The position numbers and the translations under genes are program-made. The notes under the pieces are model-generated. The model had not been told where the DNA came from. It ran no database searches and worked only from the letters and a program-made list of their open reading frames with translations. 64,000 bases of DNA from Isoetes taiwanensis (lineage: Eukaryota; Streptophyta; Lycopodiopsida; Isoetales; Isoetaceae): contig JAJEKV010000002.1 of assembly GCA_021234155.1 (NCBI GenBank), positions 16,595,845 to 16,659,844 of the forward strand, written 5' to 3'. Position 1 is the stretch's first letter. Every line of letters starts with the position of its first letter. Below, one piece after another: positions 20,058 through 32,435 of this stretch.

Positions 20058-22300
20058 ACACATGTATAGCATCTTGGACCAAAAAAAGGCAAACGTTGTT
20101 ACCTTGTTGGGAAAATGACCCCTCCCACCCACTCATAGCCTTGAACTCTTAGGCCCATATCCCACCATCCCGGTAGTTCTTGCTGGGACAAATCAAGAAG
20201 CTACATCTATGCAATTGATGTTGTTGTGCTTGAGATGTACAAGAGGCCACAAGTTCTTGACATCGCGTCAGAATTCTAACTTTTTTGTGACAGGGGAGAG
20301 TGCTTTGGAGATGCATCAAAATCCTACCACATAAGGTTATCATATCTTCAATCTGCCAACTACCAAGAACATGATTGAACGTCATTTCTAACAGTTGGTT
20401 TCGATTTATTGCCAAGAACATAGCAGTTGTTGCCAATAAGCGTCCAGACTTTTGTTGTAGTTTCTGTTTGGGCTTTAACCTCAAAAAATATTGTGCCAAT
20501 CACAATCGGACAATTGCTTCTTAATTCAAGCTGCAGCTTTATGAAATGGACCCCATGCATTGGGCTAAGGCCATTATTGATTCATTGTGTGTTTTGTCTC
20601 ATTCAGCCATTCAAGATTGATATTTTGCTTGTGTACATAGTTGGTGTTAATTGTATTAATGCCTGATTTGCATCAATTATGTTTCTCAAGCCATTATTAA
20701 CATTTGAACGTGGCAATATGTTACGTGAAATGGCTTTAGGGATGATAGTCTGGCATGTATAGTCGTGACTGAAAAATTGGGGAGCCCTGTTAGGGGCGAC
20801 CGATTTTCCTAAAACTGCTTTGCATGCTAGAAGGTTGGACTTAAAGATATTGCATGTCCTTGTGAATGGTTCTGAAAATATAAGAGAAATCTATGTACAA
20901 GTAGTCAATAATGGGCAAGCTCGTTTCCATTATGAGATGTCAGGATGCCTTGCGATATGGATGAATGCCTAGTCTGACATTATGGATAAGGAAAAACCAA
21001 TTATATGAATGACAAGGTCTATGATATGCTTTATAGATATTGGACTATGTGGAAAAGAGGTTATTCATAGGTACTAGTGAAGTTATGCATGAATGCTATG
21101 GAGGAGGAGGAGGAGGAGGAGGAGTTACATCTATACCAATATTGTCAATGCTCATATCAAGTAGATTCCTTCAACGTTGAATACTTCAATACCATGTAGA
21201 TGAGATATAAAAGTATAGGTAATATGCACATGTCAAGCCACAACAACAATAGTCTAATGAAATATTATCTTAGAATATGCCAAACAAGTTACAACTCTCC
21301 ATTCCATTCTTACAAAATATTTTTTTACTGCACTAAAAGTTCAAAAAAGTTTATTAATCGTGATAAAAAAGTTATAAAATTTACATGTCTCATCTAACTA
21401 AGCGTGAGCACAAAAGCATGCCACAGAGCACGGTAGCTGGGAGCACAATGTGCCATCTGCAAAGGGAGACTACCTGAGCATATGGATCAATTCGAAGATA
21501 CTAAATCTAGATGCTGCCCATCATTGGACCAAGAGGAGCACTCTCATAGGCCGCCGCAAGATCTTTTCTCGAAAGCCACCGCATTAACACCACGTGCGTG
21601 CATGAATAAATGCCTTGAAGGTGTGTAGGGCACCATGACACCCTTATATCGTAATTATAGGGACAACCCGTAACTAAGGATGCCCTCTATATTTAGTCAG
21701 AGGGTCACATGAACCTAATAAAAACAAGGAAAAATACGCGGGAGAATACGCAAGAAATACGGAAAATATGCCAAGATCTAAGAAAGAATCCTGATATGGC
21801 GAAATCGTGACAAGCAGAACACGAGACAGATACCTAGAAGGCCTAATTAGCCGAACTGTAATGGTTCTAATAAGAAGGAGGTGTCTTATATACACACACA
21901 CACACACACACACAATTAGGCCAACGGTTAGAATCGCTACTACTCCAATGGATGAGATCGCCAAGTGTCGCTAAGATGCATTTAGATTCTAGAATATTCT
22001 AGGAACCTCCTGGAGTATAGTCCTACATATGAGGAAGATATGAAAGAATGCCTTCAACAAATGTTGGTAGCGACTGGCAAGGGGTGTGGACTTGGTAACT
22101 ACTCTTCCTAGCACACCAGTTCTTAGCAATGTGGTCTCGAAGTCTTCGAGACCGCCTGTAATCGCGACTCGTACTGTTAGGTCAAATCCCAATGCATCTA
22201 ATGGTAGTGGTTAAAGGTGGGCCCAACCAAGCAATGTAGTGTGGTGTGTGGTCACATGTCCGGGGCTTTTGATGTCAGCTTCTAGTGGCGGACGCTAAAA
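20058..22300. other. Unassigned, with two microsatellites
   Basis: No gene recognised. A (GGA)n tract lies at about 21100-21124 and an (AC)n tract at 21892-21914. The minus frames at 20149-20499 and 21989-22192 are open, but I cannot match them to a family. A (ATCT)n tract follows at 22306-22322. Confidence 0.4.
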
Positions 22301-22322
22301 CTACTTATCTATCTATCTATCT

Positions 22323-24405
22323 CTTCCACTAACTCCATTGATCTCATTTTCTTTTTCTTTTAATGCCTTTGCTAATTTGTGCAGTTTATCTGATTGGAAT
22401 GGTTTTCGGGTCATCTTCAACCCATTGTTATCTCAGATCAAATGTGGAATGGGCAAGGTTTTCTTTGGTCATCCTCAACTGCCAAGCATTTGCATCAAGT
22501 GTGACTTGTTGTGCATCACAATCCACATTTACAATGATAATATCCTCATTTGTATTGGCTGCCGATCACGTAATCCTAGACAACCCCGCTCAAAAGAACT
22601 ATTTTCACATTGTTGGCAAGACTACTACTAGAACTTGCCACATCTTTGTTGCACGGTTCAAGAACATTGCACTTTGTCATATTGGAATGAAGCTTGATAA
22701 GAATCGTCCCGGAATACAAAATGCACACAAAGGCATGGTTAGAATTATGATTTTTAGTTGATAGAAGAAGTGTTTTAATGGGCAACTGAAAAACAGCAAT
22801 GATAGAACCGCTCTAATTATGGTTGCTTTCTCCATCTCGGAAAGCACCTCAGCCTTAAGTTAACTCCAAGTTCTTTTTACAAATTGAATAATGGAATATA
22901 GATATTATGCCGTGGTGGCTTTAAAGTTCATGTCTTGTGTGCAAATGCACTTCCCGAAAGCAAACACCTCTATATCTATTGATATAAGATGTGCAAGTTG
23001 TACAATTTATCGTCATGATCCCATGGCTGGAGCTATCATCTACCTTACCAATGCTTCATTTGCTACCAAGCTTCGCTATCGCATTTAACTCGAATCCTGA
23101 ACTGCGCTAACTCCTCGCTACGATGTGAATATTATGCCGGCTATTGTTTATCATACTAAGATGCAAATTGATTAATACTCTCTTTCCAACTTTATATTTA
23201 CAAGCAAAGGGTATAAGCACCGTGATTGCTTCCAAAGAAAACGCCACACTTGGAGCTTTTATACTTGACTAATATTTCACCAACAATGGATGAGACAAAA
23301 CCTCCAAATAACTTTACACCATATGACATCGCAAGATTTATCAGCTTTGAAGTATAATGCGCTTGCAAAGCAGGTGCAAACGCTTGCTAGATGTAAGCCC
23401 ATTCTCGTGATTTTAGGAACCACATGAAAAGCCGTGGTGCCATTTGGAAGATAATATTTTCATATCTAACCATGTACTTCAGGATTGTTAAATCCCAAAA
23501 TAAGTTCTTGCAAATAAATTTGAAATAAGATAACCTCGGCTGCATTCATCTTTAAAGATTCCTAGCCCTCAGAGATCAAGAAGCTCAACTTTTTAATGCA
23601 TCCGATTCTAGCAATTCAAATGCATTTAGGCCATTCAAGAAAAAACTAGAAAAACTAGAAACATAATTTTAGTTGTTAAGAGGCTTATTCTTGAAATTGA
23701 TCCGGAAGAAAGATCGAAGTGAGGCTTAATCTATTTTTTGAATCTATAACTGTGGATTGTAAGTGAGCGCTATTCGATTTGCCGCTTAGCACGTATGGCT
23801 TAACAACTTAGTGGCTGGATTTTTTCGTATAGGTGGTATAATTTCCATTTTTTTATTTCAACCGACCCTTACTAACATCTATATGCCAAAAATCATAAGA
23901 CACAGAAATATAGCATTTTTATGTAGTACCCTCACTCTTTAAGGGCAACCCCGGGTCACTCTCATGGGCTTAATTTTTAGGGTTTTCTTTACTATCTCTT
24001 CCTAACTTTAATCTCATTTCCTACTTTTACTGTTCTTAAAGATTGATTTTTTTTTCAATTTTCGGTGGTTCATGCTTGGGTTGTTATTCCCAAGGCTGAA
24101 GGTCTACCGTTATCCTACGTGAAAATGGTCAATGCCCCATCTTGGTCTACCAAGAACATGGCTCATACCATTGTGACGCCTCATTTCTTCTACGATGTTC
24201 CTATCGTATTGGAAGGCGATTTCATCCCCCGCGCTCAAGCCGCGTGAGGCCACCCCACCTTACACCAACTTTGAAAGCAATGGATCGATGAGGAAGAATG
24301 GATGGGTCATTTGTCCCGCTCTTTTCTCGACTGCTCAACTACTAAGCATGAGTAAAATATACACATGACATCAAATGTAAAACAGAGTCACCTCAAGGAT
24401 GACTA
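22323..24405. other. Unassigned; weak coding-like frames
   Basis: The longest plus frame, 22363-22761 (132 codons), has no recognisable domain. A 60-codon frame at 24065-24247 (ends VLEGDFIPRAQAA) has balanced composition but no known match. I would not call either a gene without homology evidence. Confidence 0.3.
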
Positions 24406-24960
24406 TACCATAGCATACATGTATAAGCAATACTCCATTATCATCATCACATGTGGGAAATTTTACCCAAGGTCACCTGTGGTATGGATCGACGGCTGGG
24501 CCTCCGTGGTCATAAACAGAGCTCATAAGAATGGATTGACCTGCATAGGAATATGGCTTGCAGGTCCGCTTCCATCCGCCTTCTCCTGCAATACCACTTT
24601 GCAATGGAGGTTGAAGAGTCTAGGGGCTAGACCAGCCGGCACGTGACAAAGGGTCTACTGCTGGGTTGCATCTCCCAATCCCGATGTGAGGCAGAGGGAG
24701 AGTCACTCGTGGGCATGCATGCCCATCACAGTAAAATAGAGCCATCAGCCTCAGATTCGACGGAACCTCATTGAAAGTGACGATCACCTGCAAGAGTGTG
24801 TCGAGCTCATGCCTTGCCTACATGCAGCTGGCAAACCATTAAGCCTCACACCGTAGGGATCAATCGCTGATACGTCCTTTTATTCCACCACCGCAAAAGT
24901 TTGTACACAGCCGCGATTAATTGGGAATTAATGAGGTTATCTAGGATCATCTGCTACCAA
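24406..24960 (-). mobile_element. Fragment of a related long LTR, minus strand
   Basis: Several blocks match the minus-strand LTR at 46.8-48.5 kb in the same order: TTTACCCAAGG, GGGCCTCCGTGG, TCCTGCAATACC, GGGTTGCATCTCCC and CCATTAAGCCTCACACCG next to GGGATCAATC. Similarity is patchy, so it is an old or distant relative of the chromovirus LTR at 48.8 and 60 kb. The ends and any internal domain cannot be fixed. The 93-codon plus frame here is repeat sequence. Confidence 0.55.
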
Positions 24961-27900
24961 AAGTTTGTGGCCTTACTCCCCCCTTCCCACATATACGTGA
25001 GAGCATAGAATGAAACAACGCTATCATAAAGAATTGAGATACTGAATAATATCTAAGCTTATCTACCTAAACATACATGGTTAGGGTTCATTCGCTAAGG
25101 TTGGTGTGATCTTGTGGGATCTATAAGGCCGCTAAAATTGATCTTAACATACTCATCCTAGCTCATCAGTTTCAGCTAAGAGTCGGTTTTGCACAACGGA
25201 ATCATAGGTTACCCGATCCCCGTTTGGCAGACAAGATGAAGCAAGAGAGGGCACCAAAGAAAGTGCTCAAGATAGTCAAACGACCACACCCATAGAGAAA
25301 GTCACAGACATCAAGAGCCCGCGATGTAATGTAGAACTTCCAAACCCGGGTTTATAATCGTGAGGTGAAGGATGGTAAATATAGCACATCACTTTCCTCC
25401 ATGTTTGCAAAACCTTGGACAAGCGTTATGATGACCTCGGAAGCTCGTCAACCCCGAATAACCGTGATTTCTGAAATTGCTCCGACAAGATGGTCAAGTG
25501 GGGGAGGCTTTCTTTCAAGACCTCCTGTGGCTTCATTGTGGTTGACATCGCATTTTTTAGAATATGTCTCACACTCATCGGGACAAACAAGCCTTGGAAG
25601 CCCAATCATTAGAAGGGTTTGTTTCAGCCATAGCAGGACTTCCCCAACCCAGTCCAAGTATGGAGCAAGAAGAAAGTGGTCACCTGTTGAGAGCACTTCC
25701 GAAGGATAAGGAGGATGGAAGTCTTCGTGAGAAGAGGAAGAGGGAGCAATTAGAAAAACTTAGCAGTGCCTAGAGACACTATTGCCGCTAAGGAACTTCA
25801 AAAAAAGGAAGGTACAACAACCTCAGATTCTCCCCTATAAGCGCACAAAGAAAAGCAAAGAAAAGGAAAAGCACCTGTGGTAGCAATAAAAAGAGAAGCA
25901 AACTGTGGATATGTGCACCTCCTGTAAAAGAATGAATGTAATAAACAAGGAAAAAAGTTTGTACATGGGGTGATATACCTTCCCAGAATTTCTGTATGAG
26001 GCTGCCTCCCTAAAATGAAGCCGTGAAAGGCCACTTCAGGTCCAAAAATCTACGCCAGCATCACTTAAGGAACCTCGAAGACAGTATCAAGGAGTAATCC
26101 AAATGCTCATGTGGCCCCAATAGTTGTCCTTGTTGGATAAGGAGGAAGGCACACCCCCAAGACTATGACAGGGAGAGAATGCGTAAGTATACCGCCTTGG
26201 GAGGTAATCATAGCTTCCAAGGCAGAAGGGCAACTCTACAGAGAGAAAAAGAACCCAAGGTACTGGCCCCGCGGTGTGTCGCTTAATATGGTCTTACCGA
26301 TGAAGAGAAGATCGCTAAGCCAACACCCACAATACCATACAACGAAAGTAAGGCAAATTGAAGATGAGCTTTGTCGTGACAAGATCGTGCTTGTGCACAT
26401 GGAATATGTTATTTTTAAAAGCCGAAAAGCATGGTGGAGGGACTCAAGAAGCCAAAGATACCTCTTTCTTTGAAGCTTAAGGAGGCGCAGACCATTGAAT
26501 GTCAGCTCAAATATGACGGCTAGCAAAAGGCAAGCCACCATTGCCGACAACCTAAGCCCCACTGGCTTTCAAATGGCAAGGTAATAATAATATCCTCAAG
26601 ATCCTAGAACAACAAGTCGCGGCTAATGTTTTGTTTAGATTTTTGTGTCTAGTTTTACTTGTCCACGTATGACGAAAATTTCTCTCGAATCGTATAAGGA
26701 AACTCCAGACGAAGTATTTACTACGCCTCAACGGAGTTGAAGATAAAGGCAAAGCAAAACAAACAAGAAGAAACCTCCCACGTCAAGAAAGAAATGACCA
26801 TTACCACCGAGGGAAATATAGACTTTACCATTAATCGAAGCTACTAGAGCGCTGCTCCAAGATTGCTCTGACAAGTGAGTTTAGCCTTGATGAAATATCC
26901 AAGAAATGTACAAGTAAGTCCTTCCTGGGTCAAGTTAATTATTTGGCCGTTGTTGGTCTAGTAGCATCGGGTATATTCGAATACATTTTGTAAAATGTGT
27001 ATTTCGTATCACAATGCTTTATTGTAGTCGAAAGCAATGTAAAATTTAATACACAATAGTATCTTCTTGTTAAAAAAAGCTTTAAAAACTTATAATTTGT
27101 GCTTTAACAAAACACTCACTCACACGCATAAATTAAAATAAGATTCCGAATACACAATCATTTTCTTGAAGCAGCATATTTCTTTTTTCAAGATAGCAAC
27201 ACCGTGTATCTTCGCCGTATTCCGTAATACAACTTGCTTTATCAAGCGAATTGTTTTTTCTTGTGTTCTGCTTGTGTTTTTCTTATTTCTAACACAAGAG
27301 CTTTTCTAAATGTCTTGCAGCCGTAAGAACGCCGCAAGATGTCAAACATGTTTGATGGAGCAAAGTGAACGCTGGAAACGCGGGGATGTGCAAGGAGCTT
27401 CCTTACCCTATTGCTATTCTCTCGACGCAGCCGCGAGCATTGCAATAACACGCCCAAATTTTGAGGGTCGGGTAAGTCTGCTCATTTTGTTTCCAACCCC
27501 GCCTTGTGCAACTATCCTTTGCATCCGCGGTGATCTACCATCTTTGTACAACGAAGTATAATGTTCGTATGATGCTTAATATCCGTGATGGTCGCTACAC
27601 CATCCCTCCTAATTTATGGTGACGAGTCCTCTGAAAGCAAAATGCAGCACAAAACTTGGCTGGTCCGGTACGCTTGCGGAACTCCGCCGCGAATTTTATC
27701 GTGAGCATTACTCGCTTTCTGTGCTCCCGTGTTCTATCACTTGGCGAAGTAACCTTAAGCAATCGAAGAAAAGTAATACAATCAGTTTACCTAAGAAACT
27801 TGGCTCTCTAACCTCGAACTCCCCTATGATCATCAATTGCTACCGGTGGTATGCATGAGGAACGCGATTCGAAAGTATTGGATCGTGTAGGGCTCCAATA

Positions 27901-28540
27901 GAGAAACATGAACATCGATGAAGCCAATGGGGCTTGGAGGGAGAGCTCGAAAGCCGAATGCCACATTGCCTATCCGGGCCGCGGATCCGATAAGCCGCAT
28001 AAGGCTACCAACGCGGAAACTCTAGGGAGCTTCCCTCACATACAAATCAAGATAATGCCGTATAGCGCCTCGCGGCTCTGCGAAGATGATGCTGAAGATC
28101 CGATTGAAGAGCTTGGAGTTTCAAGTCGACTCAAAGACTAGGATTGACCGAGTCACCGCCAAATGCACGCTAAGGGACCAACGCAGGATGTCAATTTCAG
28201 AGTTTAGAAAGAATGGAGTCCGCCGCTGGAAGCATGTAATGAAAGTTATTATAGGCAAAATCCCAGCTAGTGGAAGATAATCGACCCAATCATCCCGTAC
28301 TGATAACCGGATAAAGCACCTTAAAATATTGCTCCAGAGTCCGACATTAGTACCCCCTCGGCCCACACTACAAGAGGAAGGGGTAAGGTATTAGAGTCAG
28401 CTTTAGAGAGTCGTGACCCTAGTTATAAACCTTTAGACAGTAAAAAAATGTAAAAAACCCCTTAACCGACACTGCGGCCGATTCCTACAATCGACGCACG
28501 CTCGGCTGCTTTTAGCCGTTGTTAGCGCCGTAATTTATCG
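24961..28540. other. Unassigned, possibly retroelement-derived
   Basis: Many short frames (25365-25709, 25564-25773, 26165-26473, 27310-27561, 27908-28141 and others) are neither homologous to each other nor to families I know. The charged, stop-riddled plus-strand readings resemble decayed gag-like sequence beside an LTR fragment, but I cannot show it. No RT, integrase or protease motif was found. Confidence 0.25.
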
Positions 28541-28990
28541 CCGCTTTGCAGCGCATATAGAGTCACGATTAGAGTCAACCTTTAGTGTTAGAATTAGAGA
28601 CAACACTACCATCAAAGATTAGAGCCAACATTAAAAGTCAACTATAGTGTCGTGGATGAGTCAACCATAGGATTAGAATTAGAACAACTCTACCATCAAG
28701 ATTAGAGTCAACATTAGAGTCAATTATAGTGTCAATTAAAGTCAACTCGATCATCAAATACAATTAGAGTCAAGATAGAGTCATCTTATAGTGTTATATC
28801 CAGAGTCAACTCTAACATCACAATTTTAGAGTTAGAACTCTAGGCAGCCTTAGCATCAAATTGAGGGTTAGAAGTAGCGCCGTAATAGAGTATTTGGCAA
28901 AGTAAGTTAGAAGTAGAGTCACCAATATGTCACAATTAGAGCCGGCCAATGTCAAGATAGAAGGTAGTCCTTGAGTCAGCTTATAGCAAA
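28541..28990. repeat. AGAGTCA-rich degenerate repeat cluster
   Basis: The word AGAGTCA, usually within TTAGAGTCAACxT, recurs more than ten times at irregular 15-40-bp spacing, with TCAACTCTA and CATCAA between. There is no reading frame. A similar cluster is at 35690-36550. Confidence 0.75.
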
Positions 28991-29538
28991 GACTTCAAAG
29001 ATCACCATGAGTCAAAATTCTTCACACATCAATTTAATCAAATATTCCACTTTTTAGTCACATTGATTAAATTAAAAGGAGGGTCGCTTAAGGTAAATTT
29101 ATACAAATATGAATGTAAGAATATTGAAACATATTTTGCAACTTTAATTATATTTTACTATTGCTACAAGAAATCATAAAATAAGGGTAGCCAAATCCAT
29201 TGAGATAAACGGCCAATGAAGAACGAAAGCAACCCAAAACAAGAAATGCGAAACAACTCTTTCTGAAGAATGAAATAGTTAGCACACATAAATCAAGATA
29301 GAAAAACAGAAATTATTATAAATTGTGCCTTTTTAGTACAAAGAAAAAGAATACGTACCCATTTGCAGATGTGTTTGATCATGTTTTCCATCCTCATGAG
29401 AGTTTCACATTAGGAAGCATGCACATCGCTTAGAAGCTTCCATCATCACTCCATTATGCTTGGTCGGGCCAATGTCATTAACTTCCATTTCTCAAGGTGA
29501 CATGCCAGAACATTTTGATGAAAAGGATGGTAACTTAC
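28991..29538. other. Unassigned
   Basis: AT-rich. A continuation of the coding-like minus frame at 29539-29653 may extend to about 29370 with two stops, but no family is recognised. Confidence 0.25.
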
Positions 29539-29653
29539 TTCCCTCGGGAATCAGGCCTGCTGCAGCAGCTTCATGACTCAAGGACGCCCTCAATAGGAAT
29601 TGCACGCCCATCCATTCATTTGTAGTCCCTATCAAGTGAGCTTGGCTTGCCAT
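29539..29653 (-). other. Possible first exon of unknown gene
   Basis: ATG at 29653 (AAGATGGCAAG, good plant context) opens MASQAHLIGTTNEWMGVQFL, followed by LRASLSHEAAAAGLIPEG. A donor-like AA|GTAAGT lies at 29539/29538. The composition looks like protein rather than repeat. I do not recognise it, and no convincing second exon was found downstream. Confidence 0.3.
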
Positions 29654-30689
29654 CTTGTCTTGATCTAACTTTCACCAAAGGAGGAACAACAAATTAGACA
29701 ATGTCATCTCACTCAACACACCTACTTATTCCGTCCAACTGCTCTTTTGAGCAATAATGGTATTTTTTCTACTAATAAATTTAATATATATTATGTATGG
29801 ATGTATAAAATATTAAGTAGGATTTTACCATTGCTGATTGAAAAACACAAGTACAAAAGGAGCAAATGCAAAGCACAATATATAATTATTGATATGTCGT
29901 ATGAAAATTTTAAGATCTTCCAGATGTCATAATGTAAGATGATAACTTACCCCTTTTTAATGACACATTTAGATTAATAAAAGACCTGATAATCTAACAT
30001 AAGTATGCATATTGAAAATAAAGTACTCGCTGCGATGTCAACATACGTAACTCATGAATTGAGTTTCTTCAAGTCATCATGGCCAAAAGATTTGCTATCA
30101 TGGTAATTTTCTATGGTAAACCCCTGATCTCCAAGATATGTAATTATATAAGCTCTAAAGATTTGGTTAGGATTTCACGGCCTCCCCGCATCGCCAGATA
30201 ATGGGCAATTTCAAATCTTATTACAAAGAAATCAACAATAAGTAAAATATCGCATTAATTAGAATGTGAAAATTGCTTGTGTTCCTAACAAACCCACCTC
30301 TTATATATGTTCGTGGCTGCGGTTTCTCACAAAAGTGCAGGTGGGCAAAAAGCGTTTTGTTGATAAGAAACAATGAGCTTATTTGTTGACATATAGATAG
30401 CATTCTCACCACAACACACATTAGCATCCAGTGTCTACATGGTCACAAACAAAAAAGCAGAAAGTATGAAGCTGCATCCAACTAATTTACTAACCCACAA
30501 AGATCCTCTTGACTTTGTGAATACAGGAGAACCAGCTTTGCCAAAATTCGCATTTCGTAGAATGAATAATCTAAATGAGCCAGAGACAAAATACTACTTT
30601 CAAAAAAAAATTTAGTGCAATATTTCTCGATAATAATACAAAGATAGAATATGCATTGAAAATACAGAATGAGAGGGTGCTGTGAAGCT
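29654..30689. other. Unassigned
   Basis: AT-rich sequence. The frames at 29747-29932 and 30221-30427 are low-complexity and have no motif. Confidence 0.35.
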
Positions 30690-31010
30690 TACGCTTTTGA
30701 GAACCTTGAAGCTAGATGACTTTAAGAGAAAGTGAGGAAACCCGAGCGGCGTGCCCATCGAAGACTCCTATGCAAAAATGTAACAAATGGGTTAGACCAA
30801 AAACATGATAAAGATCTACACCGCCACAGACTTCAAATATCCCACCCCACGCTCTCTCTTCATCTTCGTAATTTTATTAACCTGCAACCGCTTCCCGGAA
30901 AGCACCATTCCCCAAGGAGAACCCGGAGAAGATTTATCTAAATCTCTACCCAATGCATCGTGTGGGCCAGAACGCACCAGGAGCTTTATGGATTCAAAAC
31001 TCACATTCCC
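30690..31010 (-). other. Coding-like stretch with a PP2C-like GVFDGH motif
   Basis: On the minus strand an acceptor-like TTTTTGCATAG near 30770 is followed by GVFDGHAARVSSLSLK and ends at a GTAAGC donor near 30693. GVFDGHGG is a signature of PP2C-type protein phosphatases. Upstream (30870-31004) an open frame reads SFESIKLLVRSGPHDALGRD and SPWGMVLSGKR. The rest of the PP2C fold is not visible, so this may be a dead exon or chance. Confidence 0.25.
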
Positions 31011-31087
31011 ACCATTTTCAAAGATCTAGCCCTTTAAATTTTTTCATGAAATGCGCTTGGGGTGAAGGTTAGAGGGGATGAAAAAAA

Positions 31088-32435
31088 GGGAAAAATTATA
31101 AAATATCCCTGTATTTTTGGTTTCATTTTTAAAACACCCTTATATTTATCAAATGTCCCTCATTGTTTTTGCCATAGCCAAGCTTCCAGTTCCATCTTTT
31201 TCTTTCTCTTGTGTTGTTGTATTGATGCCGTAAGTTCTTGCGGTAGTTCCCCATTTGATATCAAATGTAATTTGTGTCGCGAATGGAATCCAAGAATAAG
31301 AAAGGAACTATCACAAAAACTACAAAAACCATGTTTGGCCATCCGTAAGGATTTGCAAAGTTTAATGATGATAAACTTGGTAAGATCTTTGCATGATTTT
31401 TGAGTCGGGATCACCCCGCCCCCAAAAAATGTAAGCACTTGGACTGCAAGGCTATTATTATCAGACAGATGTCAGATTTAACACAAGATGCTTTATTTCA
31501 AAAGCTTACTTACCCTTTTCTTGACTAACTTAGTGCAAGTTGGTTCCATGATTCTTCGTTCCCAAGAAAAGCCGTGAGCTGCAACCATCCTTATTGATTT
31601 CCTCTTCCTGTATCATAGTGTCAGAAGGACAAATATGAAGCCGCTTCCTTCTTCTATGTTCATTATGTCTTTACTCTGGGCTTAATTCTGGCCTTTAAAG
31701 CCTTTCCAAAAAGCCAAAGGGCGAAGGATATAAAAAAGGGCATTTTAACAAATATTAGAAATATCAAAAGTATTCACAAATGGGTAAAATATAGGCACTT
31801 TAATATTTTACTATTTGTCGAAAAGTCCCCGAGTATTTCAGTATTTGTTAAATGCCTTTTTAATGTCCCTTCCTGCTAGCTTTTTTGGGGAAAGCCACGC
31901 ATTAAGGTTTCTGGAAGGATAATGGCTATAAAGAGAGGAATGCTTCATATTCCAATCTTTAGAGCCATGATCTGCAGGAAGGAAACTATAAGGGACACTC
32001 AATGCTTTTCTGAATAAAGGAGAATCATGGAATGATGCAACTTGCACTAAGTTAATCAAGAAAGAGCAAGTGCCCTTTTTGAGGTAGACTGATCCCCAGC
32101 TCAAAAATCATGCAAGATCTTACCAAATTTATCATCATTGCACTTTGCATATTCTTCACAAATCCCTTCTGGATGACCCAAACATGATTTTTTGCCAATT
32201 TTTTGATAGTTCCTTTCCTATTCTTGGATTCCATTGCGACACAATTACGATATCAAATATAAGGAACACACAGAAGTTACGGCATCAATTACAACTAGCA
32301 AGAAGGAGAAAAAGATGGATCTGAGCTTGGCTATGCATGGAAAAAACGGTGAGTTTAGGTAAAACGAGGGACATTTTTGATAAACATCCAAAAATATTGC
32401 AGCCAAATGACAGGGTATTTTTTAAGTAATTTTCC
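31088..32435. mobile_element. 1.35-kb near-complete inverted repeat (giant hairpin/foldback)
   Basis: The left arm starts GGGAAAAATTATAAAATATCCC at 31088 and runs to about 31797. The right arm is its reverse complement back to 32435 (reads GGAAAATTACTTAAAAAATACCC). Matching blocks along the arms include AAGCTT(C)CAGTTCCATC versus AAGCTCAGATCCATC, CTTTTTCT, TGGAATCCAAGAATA, AAAGGAACTATCA, GGTAAGATC, TTGCATGATTTTTGAG and ACTAACTTAGTGCAAGTTG. The centre is near 31798 (GTAAAATATAGGCACTTTAATATTTTAC-like), so there is almost no loop. Both arms hold a short frame around MESKNRKGT / WNPRIRKEL that may be a captured gene piece. No transposase. Target duplication not found. Confidence 0.8.

Noticed and set aside
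20149-20560. Possible replication-protein-A-like frame on the minus strand
   Set aside because: A few residues (VIGTIFFEVKAQTETTTK) faintly recall an OB fold, but there is no consistent motif order.
21892-21914. (AC)n tract as a regulatory element
   Set aside because: Ordinary microsatellite; no supporting context.
28541-28990. CRISPR-like array
   Set aside because: Repeats are short, degenerate and irregularly spaced, and the genome is a plant's.
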